Below are positions 35,201-44,475 of a stretch of DNA of 64,000 nucleotides, piece by piece (position 1 is the first letter of the stretch; every line of letters starts with the position of its first letter). The DNA lies in NCBI GenBank assembly GCA_028583605.1, contig CM053327.1:3038001-3102000 (forward strand). The letters are read 5' to 3'. Position numbers and translations under genes: made by a program. The notes beneath the pieces were generated by a model that was not told the origin of the DNA, made no database searches, and was given only the letters and a program-made list of their open reading frames with translations. This DNA comes from Dastarcus helophoroides (taxonomy: Eukaryota; Arthropoda; Insecta; Coleoptera; Bothrideridae).

Positions 35201-38200
35201 TTGCATTTTAATCTTTAAAATTCGATTTCAAGCTAAAAACTTGAATTTCTTTTCAAGTTCTCAAGTTTAAATGCAAGTTTACACTTGAAACTTAAATTTT
35301 CAGAAAACTTCCAAGATGTTGAATTTAAAATTGCAGATTCATGAAAAAATATCACTCTTGAAACACATAATAATTGAAAAAGAATGGAAATTCGTTTAAA
35401 ACTGTGCCTTTTTTTAGTGAAATTTTGCCTTTGAACTTAAAATATACAATATTTTAGTAGGAAAAGTAAAAGCTTTAACACCGCTATAACAAATTTTGAA
35501 AAACCAAATTATTATCCCAGAAAATGCATATTTCGAGTTTTAAGTCGAAATTAAAGCGAAAAAAGAAAAAATCAAAAAATAAAGTTTTTGACCTAGAACT
35601 TTGCAAAGTTAATGTTTAAAAAAAAATCATAATTTATGTATAATAAAAATGTTTTTTCTTTTAATTTGAATTATGCTCGAAATATCGGACTTAATTCCAA
35701 AAATTATACTTTTTTTCCCACTTTCTACATTTAAATCCGAATTTTCAGTAATCTCGACTTGGTCATTCTAGAAAAACTTATAACATTCAATTTAACCTCG
35801 GAATTTCTAAAAAAAAATTCAACAATTTGGGTTTAAACTTTAAATTTTTAAAATTAGAGTTAAGTGCATTAATTATTTTCAATATTTTATTTTCTTTATT
35901 GTAGAAACGCTTTAGTTAAAAGGTGCTAAGTTTTAACTCGCTGTTTAGAAAAAAATAAATGACTCTTTACAAAAGGCTCAATGCAGTGTGTCCCATGGGA
36001 ATCGCCGCGATCGATATCTAGCGAAGGACTTATTTAACAAATTTTAAAATTAAGCAACTCAGCAAAATCGGAGAGGCCAATATAGTATAGTATTAGGCAA
36101 AGTTGTAGTGCTTCCGGTTATACCGGAAGTTCACACCAACTTCCTTATTTTAAAGAAGGCACCCTATATATTTTTGCATTTTTGGATTTTGTTTCATATT
36201 TTAGATAACAAACACTATTCTTAAAATTTATAGCTTATGAGACAATTGGATTTTTATAAAAAAATTGACAGATCCAAGGTCTGATGAAATTTTTTATATC
36301 GTTTTCCAGTCACTTAGGTATTAATTTCATATTTAATAATGAGTAAAACACATATAAAACTACCTTGAAAATATTTATTTAATTCAAAAACATTATACCG
36401 AGTGTTGAATTCACGCCTGTACATTTTGGTAAATCCAAATAGTCATAACTTTGTTACCTAAAATGGAACACCCTATATTTTTTAACCTATCATGTGCAGC
36501 TTTAAATTAGCTTTAAACTAATGTAGGCATTGTGCGGATTTCTTTTACAAGTTTTAGAAATAATTGCAATTTTAACTTTTATTTCTCTATTTCACAGTCA
36601 TTGAATTCTTATTAAGTAGCATATCGGTGTCATAATGAGCAGTAACAAATAAAATGTACTTTGAAATAAAAAACAATCGTTATCGACAATTAAATTTTGA
36701 AACACCCAGTCAAATTATTTATAGTAATTCAAAATGTGTGGTGAAGCTAAAATTTAAACATTACTAATCGACATAATTGGAAATATTGTGTTGACATTTT
36801 TCTTATGAGCAACAGATTTTCTTCTATCGGATTTCTCTTTGACGGGGTCGAAATTTGTGAACTTTTCTACCATTTGCTTTGCTGCATTTCATGAGAGCTT
36901 TACTTTATCAGAATATCGATCAGCAAATGTATCAGTGTATTACATGTTTGGCATATTACTTTGTTACATCGTTCGAAAATAATAAACAATTTAAAATAAT
37001 TGTCATTATTAAAAAAGATGGTCAGCATGTTTCCATCTTAGCTTTACCATGCACTATAAAGTAAATTAAAAATAATTTGACATGGTTTCCTAATAGTTTA
37101 ATTGTCGATAGGGATTAAATTTACTTATGATGTAAGTGATATGCAATCTAATAAGAGCTCCCTTAATGTGAAATGGAAAAATAAAAGTAAAATGTTTCAA
37201 TTATTTCTAAAAGTTGTAACAGCAACCCATATAAAGTGTATATCAGGTAAAAAATAATTAAAATCTGCGCAAGATAGACTAAAAATATAGAGGGTGATCT
37301 ATCTAAGATAACCAAGTTATCGAATTTACCAAAATGTTCAGTCGTAAATTCAACACTAGGTATAATGTTTTTGAATTTATGAAAGATGTGCAAAATAGTT
37401 TTATATGTGTTCTACTTAATTACCCAATATAAAATTAATGTCTGGTTTCTGGAAAAAGATACAAAGAATTAGGTGGAACCTTGCATCTGTCAAATTTCTT
37501 ATGAAAATCTATTTATCTCAAAAACTATAAATTTTAAGAACAATGTTATCCAAAGGAGCCCTTAAAATTAAATAAAATTTTTAAATGCAAAAATAAAAAA
37601 CAAAGTTGGTGTCAACTTCCGGTATAACCGGAAGCACAAAAATCTTGCGACTATTTTAATTGTATTGGCTTTTACAAGAAGAATGCAACCTAGACTACAA
37701 ATTCATGCAGCCCTCCAGGCGTGTATAGTGAAGAATCATAGGTAGCTGAACTACCAACAGTTGAAACACTGCCACCTAGCGAAGCGGTTGCTCTCTAGGA
37801 GAGTTCCCTCCCAGAAGACAAGGATTCTATAATGCACAGACCAATAGGTTTGAACATTTATTAGATTCGAAGTTTGGAAACCAAATACCGGTTTCGAAAA
37901 AATGTTGAAAGAAAAAATAATCGAAATTTTCAGAAAAAGAGCAAATTAACACAAATGTCAAAATTTCTAGAAAAAGTTAAAATTTTGAAAAAAGTCAAAA
38001 TTTAGATAAAAACGCGAAATTGAGAAAGAGTTGAAATTTCCAAAATAAGTGATATTTCGAAAAATGTGTAAATTGTTAAAAGAAATTGGAATTTGAAATT
38101 GAAAATTTTTAAAATAATTCGAGAAAATCGAAATCGAAGATAATTTTCAAAAATATAAAAATTTTTGAGTCAAAGTTTTCGAAGAAATCTAATAAATCGT

Positions 38201-41200
38201 AATACTGAAAAAAATCGATATTTACAACAACAAAAATCAACCAAGAACAAGTCGGGCTGGCCCAACTAGGGTTCCGTAACAAATATTACAGTCAATAGAC
38301 CAAATTAAATCATATTTACCTAATGTACGAATTTCAAATTTTATCCAAATTTTCTTATGTTACATTTTGAAAATTAAAGAGATTTTCTATTTTCAAATAC
38401 ATACTTTTTTTCTATAATCTTTATTTATGGGACTGGCGACTGTGTTAATGTCTCAATTAAAAAGCATCCGAAATAAATCGATGACTAATACAGTTTATAA
38501 TATGGCCTTGGATGTTTAATTCCAACCGCAATTAGTGCGTTACGTGCAATTTAACAAACCTGTGCTAATTTTGAAAATATTTAAATAAATGGAGTAATGT
38601 AAAAGGCAAAGATCTGCATTCTATCCTTGAGCTAAATCAATTTTTTTATTGAATTTGAAAAAAAATAATACTATAAATGTTAAAAAGCCCTTGGAAGGCA
38701 AGCACTTAGTTTTCCATATTTTTTTTTCTCTCAACGACTGTTACCATATCACAAAAATTTGCAGATTTCCGATAATCGACGACCCAATATTTACTAACCC
38801 TATTTACATCTAAATTTAATCTTAAGAAACCTAGGAGAACAAAAGAGGGCGGTTGTTTCGGACACATTTTGAGCTGCGTCTTTAAGATGACGGGACCAAA
38901 AATTATAAAAAAAATACCTTTGAATCCATAAAGGTGGCTATTTCAAATGATATCTCACACAATATGTTATTTAAAACTTGATTTTTCGATGACCAAATTA
39001 ACCCCCATTTTATTATAAAATATGTTCGTTTTCTAATCATTGACTGGCGGTATTTGTGTCGGTCTCCTTATCGAGAACTAAGGCTGTGTAAAATTTTAAA
39101 TTTCTACGCTGCATAATTTTCGAGGAAAACCTCTTTGTGACAGACCGTTTGACGGTAAGGGTTCGTTTTTCCTTTTAAGGCAGGAACCCTAAAAAACCCT
39201 TTTTCGTATTTTTTCTTGTTCGTCAAATCAGAAATTATGAATTATGAAATCTCGCAAAAGTTAAAATTTTGAAAACTATAAATTTTAAATAAAAATGAGA
39301 ATTTTATAAAATAGCTCCAAAGCTTTTAAAAAATATAAAACTTTGAAATAGTCAAAATATTCAAAAGGTAATTTTAACTCTAAAAAGAGCCAGCAAAATT
39401 TTTTTTTCAGATATAATAACGCTGAAAAAAAATATTCTAAAATGATATCTTAAACCCTTTTTTGAACTGCCAATGACTTCAATGCTCCAAGGCCCAGATA
39501 AATAAAAAGACAAAGAATTTACGGTTCTGCAGTTGGGACTAGAGCGAAACAAATAAACAAAACATTGCTAAATTATGTCTAAATGACAATACGAAAAACA
39601 TTAAATAATTGCGGAAAAGTCGTCGAGTGATTTGCTTTTTTATATGAGAATCAGGTAATAATGAATTGCAGAAGAAAGTTACGCCAAAATAAAAAAAAAA
39701 GTGAAATCGCGAGATGGATGTAAACGCTGCAAGTAATGAAATATATTTGCTGTTGTGGGCGTAAGTGTTTAAAGTGGTTAATACTCGAGAGTTATTTCCC
39801 AACTATTTATTTTTTGTGACCCTCTGTGATGCGATGCAAATTTGTTGAACCATGTATAGTTTACCGAGGAATCATTACCTTTTTCATGTTCCTGACAGGT
39901 CTAAAATTGTTCGAAAAATAGGCACTCCAGTACTAATGTAAGTACACTGCACCTATTCTGACTGTGGGTTATCGTTGACGTATTTTTTATAAACAACAAT
40001 CTAACTGTTAACCTACGTTAATATGCTTCAAAATTAAATAAACCAGTGCGTCGTATCGTTATTTATTTTGTAGAATTATTATTTAAGTTTGAGTCGTTTG
40101 TGTTCGTTTATTTTTTCAATTTCCGCTTTATTTTTCATCAGACCGATTAAGGAAACATTCGTCAAAATAACTGATAGAGATTTGTTGCCCATTAATTTGT
40201 GATGTTTCACCCTCGTCAGTCCGGCTTATCATTGCAGCTGGTGAATGGATGATAACGTGATAAGCGTCTATTAAAGTAAAGCATTTAATGTGGTCAGTAG
40301 CGTCGGACTTATGGTGGTCAGTGGATTGATTTGGGTCTATTTAAAAAAAAAAAAATTTTTATTTTCTGTCTTTACCAAGCCTTCCGAAGACGTAATTAAA
40401 ATTATTGCCATTATGACTAAATCACCCTGTACATGATATGTATGACATGATATTTAGATATTGCTGGCTTTATCTGTTCGAATTGATTCACACGTGAATT
40501 GAAAATAATACCCACTTTATTACTAAACTAAACTTGGATCACCACAATTGAACATTTAACTGACTTATTATTGACTTCTACTGACCCAGTAATTACACTG
40601 ACTCTAACTGACTGACTCGAGGGACAGCTGACCACCTTATATAGTTTTGGCATCCAGGTTCTAGAACCATCCGGCAGATAAGGCTTATCATTTGCCGAAA
40701 TTTCGGGAACGCTTATCTGCCGTTTGCTTCGTTATCCAGGGCGCTTTCCCCTTATCAGATCATTCTAGAAACTTTTCTTATGTGCTAAATTCTACAATTC
40801 CACTCTAAATTCTATTCCATCTATTTACATTGCGTTACAATATTTTCCTGAACAGGAAATTTTCGGGGCTCGTTTGCTCAATACATTCAATGTAAGGAGT
40901 CTCAGGCTCATAATTGCTCCCGCGTCCGGGAATTCTCTCGACGCACTTGTTTACACTTCAAGTGTTTTAGTGTATTATTAACTAAACAAATCTGGGCCAC
41001 TTACATGTAAAAACCCTCCTATACCAAAGTATAAACCATAGGAAACTATATTGGAAGATATGAAATAATGTAAGAAATCCTTTAAACCCAAAGCTTCCAA
41101 TGACCAAGTTTCATGGTTATCATCAGTAAATGTTTTATTAAAAAAACCAAATTGTATTCCTAAATGCACTGCTAAGTTGATCCAAGATCCTGAAATAATT

Positions 41201-41454
41201 AATTATTTAATATGAAAAATAATAAGGGGAAACTAAAATATTTATGAAAGTTTTGACTAGCTGCGTATGAGCGTTGATCACTTCTTACCATTGACGGAAA
41301 TTCCCAGTCCAAAAATTGTTAAAATCTTAATAACATTTTTAAAAAATTCAGGCAGAATTGCCCACCCTCGCGCCAATTGTTCACTGTACCTCTCAGTCCA
41401 TCTAACGGTCAAGGCACCATAAACTGCACTTTTAGTTTTCATGAACGCGGTCAT
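18578..41454 (-). CDS. Fatty acid hydroxylase superfamily protein, long paralog
   Basis: Minus-strand gene of six exons: 41454-41289, 41189-41005, 20135-19887, 19797-19614, 19034-18862 and 18805-18578. It codes for 394 aa with no stop, and every junction is GT-AG and in phase. It is a membrane di-iron oxygenase of the fatty acid hydroxylase/sterol desaturase superfamily, most like lathosterol-oxidase-type proteins of invertebrates. Histidine boxes: HRIYH and HKFHH (exon 4), then HDNHH (exon 5). N-terminal hydrophobic segments lie in exons 1-2. The C-terminal 60 residues are hydrophilic and acidic. Exons 3, 4 and 5 are 249, 184 and 173 nt, identical in length to gene 1's exons 2-4. Intron 2 is 20,869 nt and full of transposons; the other introns are 56-579 nt. 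The linkage of exons 2 and 3 across 20.9 kb rests on homology and phase. Substrate unknown. Confidence 0.8.
19180..19372. mobile_element. Palindromic repeat, copy P2 (intron 4 of gene 2)
   Basis: Diverged inverted dimer. GCGTTTCGATAGCCAAGCTA on the left is mirrored by GCTAGGCTAGCAAAACGCAT on the right, followed by TTGTTGTATTTTTTAGTC and an end with CAAGTCCGTTTCACCAA. Same family as 46.8-47.1 kb. It accounts for much of this 579-nt intron. Confidence 0.7.
20199..20251. repeat. (TA)n microsatellite
   Basis: About 52 bp of pure TA repeat, about 60 bp upstream of exon 3 of gene 2 inside its long intron. Confidence 0.95.
20252..22060. other. Intronic DNA, nothing assigned
   Basis: AT-rich sequence in the long intron of gene 2. 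I matched no repeat family. Open frames (such as 20468-20800) lack recognisable motifs. Confidence 0.4.
22060..22665 (+). pseudogene. hAT-type transposase C-terminal relic
   Basis: With frameshifts, the region reads like the C-terminal part of the hAT transposases related to CGGBP1: ILPVIRNHFSHV, then IIKKLEAQGLDLTK, then an LKTNFKNIL-like stretch, NYPGSEMLC, and a faint match to the terminal dimerisation motif near 22580-22640. I recognise the order from such transposases in insects. Stops and shifts make it non-functional. Confidence 0.45.
22700..24314 (-). pseudogene. Degraded copy of an uncharacterised animal protein family
   Basis: Reading from ATG 24314 on the minus strand: a CYICGEYI zinc-ribbon-like start, a PMVWREQKNHSNDCYFC segment, a PIPYGAEILVP segment, a WRICIDSSKRSLK motif, a HFKETYKKLLELILCKLKY segment, a VLLPPLYIKLELVK motif, a VHFLYSYL motif, EEQGELFHQDIKEME and an ADYC-TLQRNIP end. 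This order matches an intronless protein family I know from many insects and cnidarians that has no assigned function. At least four stops and several frameshifts (near 24160, 22890 and 22790) show that this copy is dead. It lies in the opposite sense to nothing but in the same sense as its host gene's intron. Confidence 0.7.
24315..25690. repeat. Unassigned flank then T-rich phrase block
   Basis: 24315-24940 is ordinary AT-rich DNA with no match. 24950-25620 is the T-rich phrase repeat. No gene. Confidence 0.45.
25691..26276. mobile_element. Long-TIR element, 586 bp
   Basis: Inverted arms of about 155 bp: 25691-25846 and 26124-26276. They begin GGTGCTCAAAACGTGCCTTA and, read on the minus strand, GGTGCTTAAAAGGTGCCTTA. 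Both arms end in AGCGGTTTTCGAGTAAAATG. No coding sequence. MITE/foldback class; the superfamily is undetermined. Confidence 0.8.
26277..27850. repeat. Degenerate T-rich then A-rich phrase block
   Basis: The phrase repeat is T-rich from about 26560 to 27300 and switches to A-rich polarity around 27300-27720. No gene. Confidence 0.55.
27850..28640 (-). pseudogene. Non-LTR retrotransposon RNase H relic
   Basis: Minus-strand fragments give an RNase H domain as found at the ORF2 C-terminus of I/R1/Jockey-type LINEs: WFRDGSD-like start, GTGVGIYGSTHRFSRALERD, VFQTKLHVIELCAYECL, INSDS with the catalytic D followed by a stop, AAIKGL, INLKWMPGQ (usual PGH) and, after a shift, IQGNEAADQLV. A downstream segment reads like the post-RNase H linker. 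At least one stop and two frameshifts. Dead copy. Confidence 0.7.
28640..29924. repeat. Unassigned DNA with a short tandem duplication
   Basis: TCGTTCATAAAATTTATTTC occurs at 29391 and 29634 (243-bp spacing), each preceded by TTACGGGC and followed by a diverged AGAATTAACGTTCTCGTC-like stretch, so a tandem pair is present. The rest (28640-29170) is AT-rich and unassigned. Confidence 0.5.
29925..31578. mobile_element. hAT-like non-autonomous element, copy 1 (right end lost)
   Basis: Starts CCAGGGATGAGAAAGACG followed by a CGGCCCGC motif, as in many hAT elements. The A-rich body aligns along its length with 50813-53390, sharing for example TAGACTTCGAAAAAACA versus CAGACTTCGAGAAAAAACA, and AATATCGGATATTGAGA. 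It is cut on the right by ribozyme repeat R2. No coding sequence. Confidence 0.6.
31592..31958 (+). mobile_element. Ribozyme-bearing repeat, copy R2 (monomer)
   Basis: One complete unit in the order B, hammerhead, A: it starts at GGCGATGGCCCTAG and ends after the CTTGCAT motif, 367 bp. It is nearly the same unit as in R1, and the best-preserved copy in the window. Non-coding; the short opposed open frames through it are coincidental. Confidence 0.7.
31714..31756 (+). ncRNA. Hammerhead ribozyme motif, type I, intact core
   Basis: CUGACGA at 31720-31726 (CUGANGA consensus). Stem II is GAUCU pairing with AGAUC around an AACA loop (31727-31740). GAAA lies at 31741-31744. A minimal stem III of A-U plus a C-A mismatch encloses a two-base loop. 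The cleavage position follows 31750 (triplet AUA). Stem I is six perfect pairs, ACCAAA (31714-31719) with UUUGGU (31751-31756). Other copies have the better GUC triplet. Self-cleavage is inferred, not shown. Confidence 0.7.
31959..32880. other. Intronic DNA with old repeat pieces
   Basis: AT-rich; 32680-32880 contains a TTTGACACCCTGTATCTCTG stretch typical of LINE 3' regions and probably is the 3' UTR of the minus-strand LINE that follows. No gene. Confidence 0.4.
32885..34985 (-). pseudogene. Non-LTR retrotransposon reverse transcriptase relic
   Basis: Broken minus-strand ORF2. In order from about 34980: a linker with WWDKEIQQEMEEKQNKY, then SISPTLFKIDLESAL (the QGCxLSPxLF block), LAFADYQVVVAQD (the catalytic FADD box with Y replacing the second D), YMTRKLIEEYEKFGLEVN, KTKYM-like, YKYLRRRISRDGTLDE, and a C-terminal RIITYSSKVWPLKETTE and TEIDFCRRATRK. 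This order is typical of RTE/CR1-like LINEs abundant in beetles. The endonuclease is missing and there are many stops and shifts. It sits in intron 2 of gene 2, same strand. Confidence 0.75.
34986..36087. repeat. Degenerate A-rich block
   Basis: Intronic AT-rich sequence with the phrase repeat from about 35060 to 35900. No gene. Confidence 0.5.
36088..37662. mobile_element. Foldback element with about 400-bp arms
   Basis: Arms 36088-36495 and 37270-37662 are inverted, diverged copies. Shared landmarks are GCTTCCGGTTATACCGGAAG near the outer ends, CTTAAAATTTATAG, CATTATACC followed by TAGTGTTGAATT, and an ACACCCTATAT box (CACCCTCTATAT in the right arm). The centre (36500-37270) is AT-rich with a composition-only open frame. 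No transposase. Confidence 0.75.
37683..37897 (-). mobile_element. Ribozyme-bearing repeat, copy R3 (block A only)
   Basis: Minus-strand copy of block A, from GAAACCGGTATTTGG (37882-37897 side) to the GAATGCAACCTAGACTAC end at 37681. Only the 3' half of the hammerhead remains (GAAA, minimal stem III, GUA, UUUGGU). The 5' boundary falls at the ribozyme, as in R1. Confidence 0.65.
37898..38235. repeat. Degenerate A-rich phrase repeat
   Basis: Short A-rich phrase block separating R3 from the next element. No gene. Confidence 0.5.
38236..39190. mobile_element. Non-autonomous repeat Y, copy 1
   Basis: Starts near AAGTCGGGCTGGCC and AACTAGGGTTCCGT and ends AGGCAGGAACCCT, so short inverted ends (AGGGTTCC/GGAACCCT) bound about 955 bp. 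Diverged copies lie at 48405-49060 and 61630-61812; shared stretches include TTATGGGACTGGCGAC-like and GCGTTACGTGCAATTTAA-like sequence. Non-coding. Confidence 0.65.
39191..40457. other. Intronic DNA, nothing assigned
   Basis: AT-rich intron sequence flanking the solo LTR. No gene or repeat match. The minus-strand frames at 39361-39802 show no motif. Confidence 0.4.
40462..40839 (-). mobile_element. Solo LTR, 378 bp, Ty3/gypsy-like
   Basis: Read on the minus strand it begins TGTAACGCAATG and ends GCCAGCA, canonical TG...CA ends. It is flanked by a perfect 4-bp direct repeat ATAT (40458-40461 and 40840-40843), the target size typical of Ty3/gypsy elements. It has its own TATATAAGG box, TCAGTCAGT initiator and AATAAA signal (40517-40522). 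U3 holds a GATA-containing inverted pair CGGCAGATAAG/CTTATCTGCCG (40672-40682 and 40712-40722) and the palindrome CCGAAATTTCGG. No internal retroelement sequence adjoins it. It is only 165 bp downstream of exon 2 of gene 2, in the same orientation. Confidence 0.8.
40612..40645 (-). promoter_or_regulatory. LTR core promoter
   Basis: TATATAAGG at about 40643-40635 is followed about 28 nt later by TCAGTCAGT, an arthropod initiator match. The spacing is right for a Pol II core promoter reading along the minus strand. Confidence 0.65.
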
Positions 41455-42716
41455 ACTTCACCAACTCCGTTAAAAGTAAATGCAATTCTCATTGAATCAT
41501 TTCTTTATATTTCTTATCTTTTTCGGAATGAAGTGCACACTAAATTGATAAAAATATACTAAAATTTGATTAGAGCGAATGAACAGAACGTGATTATTAA
41601 AGATTGCAAGAAACGAATGCGAATTTTCTAAAACTCTCAACTACTAATAACAGTCTTTGAGATCTAAAGCATGTAGTTTATTGTGTTGATAAGATTTATA
41701 CGTATAAATAAATCCGGAAAACAATATTGTTTCATGTTCAAGTCAATTCTACTTATCAGGTATCTCCTTGTAAGTTGTATGGGAAAATGTTATGATATTG
41801 GTTAGAAATAATAAAGGCGATAAAGATACATCAAATTAAAAACAGTGACAGTTAAAATTCCACAACAGATCTGACTTCTAGCGGATGCCCTTTATAAATT
41901 CGTAATTCGCTAAAATACATGAATGTGTTAAGATGCAAGAGGTATTAAATAGACATTTTGGCAAGAACACTTTGAAAATGCTGTCACATCCTAGCACAAA
42001 TTTCAGGTTGGAATTTATAAATAAACACACCAAAAAATGTTTAGAGATAGCTACTGTATATCGGTCCATCATTTAATGCAGAAAGAGGAAGCACAGCTTT
42101 CTTGCAAAATATAATTTGGTTAATTATAAGGTGGTTAGAATGAACATTTTTTTACAAATATTTACTTTTCCATCTCAGAATTTTGTTCCTTCTTTTTGTT
42201 CTCAAAACGTCTCAACCTTTCTAGTTTGAAATGAAAATGTCTCCGTTTTAAAAAATATTTCTATTTATTAATAAAAATATCAGGCATAATCTGCAAATTT
42301 CAATTTTTAAAAAATTTTTGGATAAGTCAAAGTTTCCTTGTTTTCTAGAATTTGTCAATTTGATTTTTCTTACAATCAAGAATAATTTCTATTGAGTTCT
42401 TGTATTTAATTTTTTTTACATTACTCACATTTCTTTCGAAATTTTAACCCTTTTCTACAACTCGTTTTTTTTTACCTTAGACATTTTTCAACTCAAAATT
42501 CAAAGTCTAGACCTTCTGTTAGAAATGTTAATTTAATGCTTCGCAGTTAACTTACAAAAGAATTATAAGGTAATTAGTTTTTATCAAAGCCATCTTTGAT
42601 TCTTTGTTCTTAGTGTCGAAAGAACTATATGTAATAATCCGACAAATATCTGCCTAACCATTAAAAATTTCGAAATATTTGTGGGTACAAAAAATGTTTA
42701 TTTCTAAGTTCTGTAT
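41455..42716. other. Upstream region of gene 2
   Basis: This should contain the promoter and 5' UTR of the minus-strand hydroxylase gene. A CTTATCAG (GATA-type) site lies at about 41752. 42170-42530 is a T-rich phrase block. The short minus-strand frame at 41878-42072 is not recognised. Confidence 0.35.
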
Positions 42717-42769
42717 CTCACCCTAAAACAAAATTAAAAAAAATAAAAAAAAAAAATAAAAAAAAAAAA

Positions 42770-42805
<36 letters not shown>

Positions 42806-42858
42806 TTTTTTTTTTTTATTTTTTTTTTTTATTTTTTTTAATTTTGTTTTAGGGTGAG
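42717..42858. repeat. Perfect 142-bp palindrome
   Basis: Two 71-bp arms are exact reverse complements, centred at 42787/42788 in an (AT)n run. The outer part of each arm is CTCACCCTAAAACAAAATT, the tip of the Penelope-like terminal repeat. Inside come A8-T-A12-T-A12-T and its mirror. Confidence 0.95.
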
Positions 42859-44391
42859 TCGATCAGTAGAGGTACAGGTAAAGAATACTCTTTATCTACT
42901 TCCAAGCTTTCGAAGCTTTATTTTTGCTTCATCATCAGGGATTCTACAATGGTATACTTATTTAGCAACAACATCTTTAATACAAAAGAATCTATTGAAA
43001 CTTCAAAGTGAGTTAACTGAGAACTCGTACCCAAAAGGACTAACAAGCAAAATCCTATTCAGCCTGGAAAGCAACAACAGACCTCAAGTGCCCCAAAGAA
43101 AAACACAACAGAACAGCACAGAGATAACACCAACATACGCTTCCATAACTCAAATAACAGGACTCACGAATAACATAATCCAAGCCCTAAAAAATGAAAA
43201 CATCAAGATAGCAACCAAAAGCAATTACAAAATTGGAAGTTTACACACAAAACTCAAAGATAAAATACCAACACAATTACAATCAAATGTCATCTACTCG
43301 ATAGAGTGTAATTGTAGACAAGTATACATAGGACAAACTTCACAACTTCTAAAGAGCAGATTAGCATGCCACAGAAGTGACATTGCAAAACAGGTGAACA
43401 GGTGTGCTCTAGCTATCCATACTAATGAAAATAACCATGCAATAAATTGGGACTCAGTTGAAGTATTGGCACAAGAAAACAACTATAAAAAAAGATTATT
43501 TATGGAGATGTTTTACATTAATAAACAAGAAGCGAGAATAAATAGGAAAACTGACACTGGGAACCTCAGTAACATATACACCTACCTACTGACCTTTCCT
43601 TATCTAGACCTATATGATGGACCATTATAATTCAGGTGGGGAAAAAAAAAAAAATTTTTATGTTTTATTTTAAATTTCTGTTTTTTATACATTTACCCGT
43701 GTTTAGGAAGTAGTATTTTCAATGTATCATCATCCCTTACTTACAGTCAAAACCAATAACACTCTGTAAACCAACTCACAAAAAACAAATTTTGGAGATA
43801 ACACAAATTGTAAAATTGCACAATTAATTTCAAACAACCACTATCACACCAAAATACAAATGGGAGTTGGTAACTTACAACATCCAACCATTGCAACCCT
43901 GATTGTCAAATTCATAACCAAAGAAAAGTAACATCAAAAAAGGTCCAAATTTCACAACAACAAAAACTAAGGAATAACGAACCATCCTATTCTCAAAAAG
44001 GACCTAAATGTTGGTTAAATTGAAATAGTAATAAGATAATTGCATGTAGTAAAGTAAACACATGTAGGTAAAACAAATTTTAATGTAACTTCCAACAATT
44101 AGAAAAAACATATGTAAAATTGTAGAAAGGACAATGTAATGACGGTAATGGTTATCCCTCATTTAAAAAAACCAAATGTAATATAATATATAGTAGGATG
44201 TATACCACTTCACAAACGTCAAATCTCAAATCTGTAAGTAAAATCTAAGTAGGAATCAATTGTTGCTAAATAAGTATACCATTGTAGAATCCCTGATGAT
44301 GAAGCAAAAATAAAGCTTCGAAAGCTTGGAAGTAGATAAAGAGTATTCTTTACCTGTACCTCTACTGATCGACTCACCCTAAAACAAAATT
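42840..44391 (+). mobile_element. Penelope-like element, 5'-truncated, with inverted terminal repeats
   Basis: A 132-bp terminal repeat at 42840-42971 is exactly inverted at 44260-44391. The segment between holds the 3' end of a Penelope-like retroelement: the GIY-YIG coding tail, then about 630 bp of non-coding 3' region. The reverse transcriptase is missing. Perfect identity of the two terminal repeats points to a recent insertion. Each repeat contains a CTGATGA-hairpin-GAAA motif reminiscent of the hammerheads of this class, here without a clear cleavage triplet. Confidence 0.8.
42971..43630 (+). pseudogene. GIY-YIG endonuclease tail of a Penelope-like ORF
   Basis: Open from the left terminal repeat to TAA 43628-43630. 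The upstream extension to 42854 is read-through of the terminal repeat and starts only at a GTG, so it is not a real start. The domain shows VIYSIECNCRQVYIGQTSQ (the GIY-YIG core as IYS/VYIGQT), then LKSRLACHRSDI, an HAINWDSVEVLAQE stretch, and YKKRLFMEMFYI with the catalytic E. In the family this endonuclease is fused to a reverse transcriptase and nicks target DNA. The frame is uninterrupted, consistent with youth, but without RT it is a fragment. Confidence 0.8.
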
Positions 44392-44428
44392 AATTAACAT
44401 ACCCTACGATCATAAACAAATACTAAAA

Positions 44429-44431
<3 letters not shown>

Positions 44432-44470
<39 letters not shown>
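44432..44470. repeat. (TA)n microsatellite
   Basis: Pure TA run directly followed by AGGGTGTTCCATTTGAA, the repeat-end box seen at several other places. Confidence 0.9.

Positions 44471-44475
<5 letters not shown>

Noticed and set aside
42854..42970. N-terminal 39 residues of the 258-aa Penelope frame
   Set aside because: This part translates the inverted terminal repeat from a GTG; real coding sequence begins about 42971.
44288..44330. Full hammerhead in the Penelope-like terminal repeat
   Set aside because: CTGATGA, a five-pair hairpin and GAAA are present, but no acceptable stem III with a UH cleavage site or matching stem I could be drawn.
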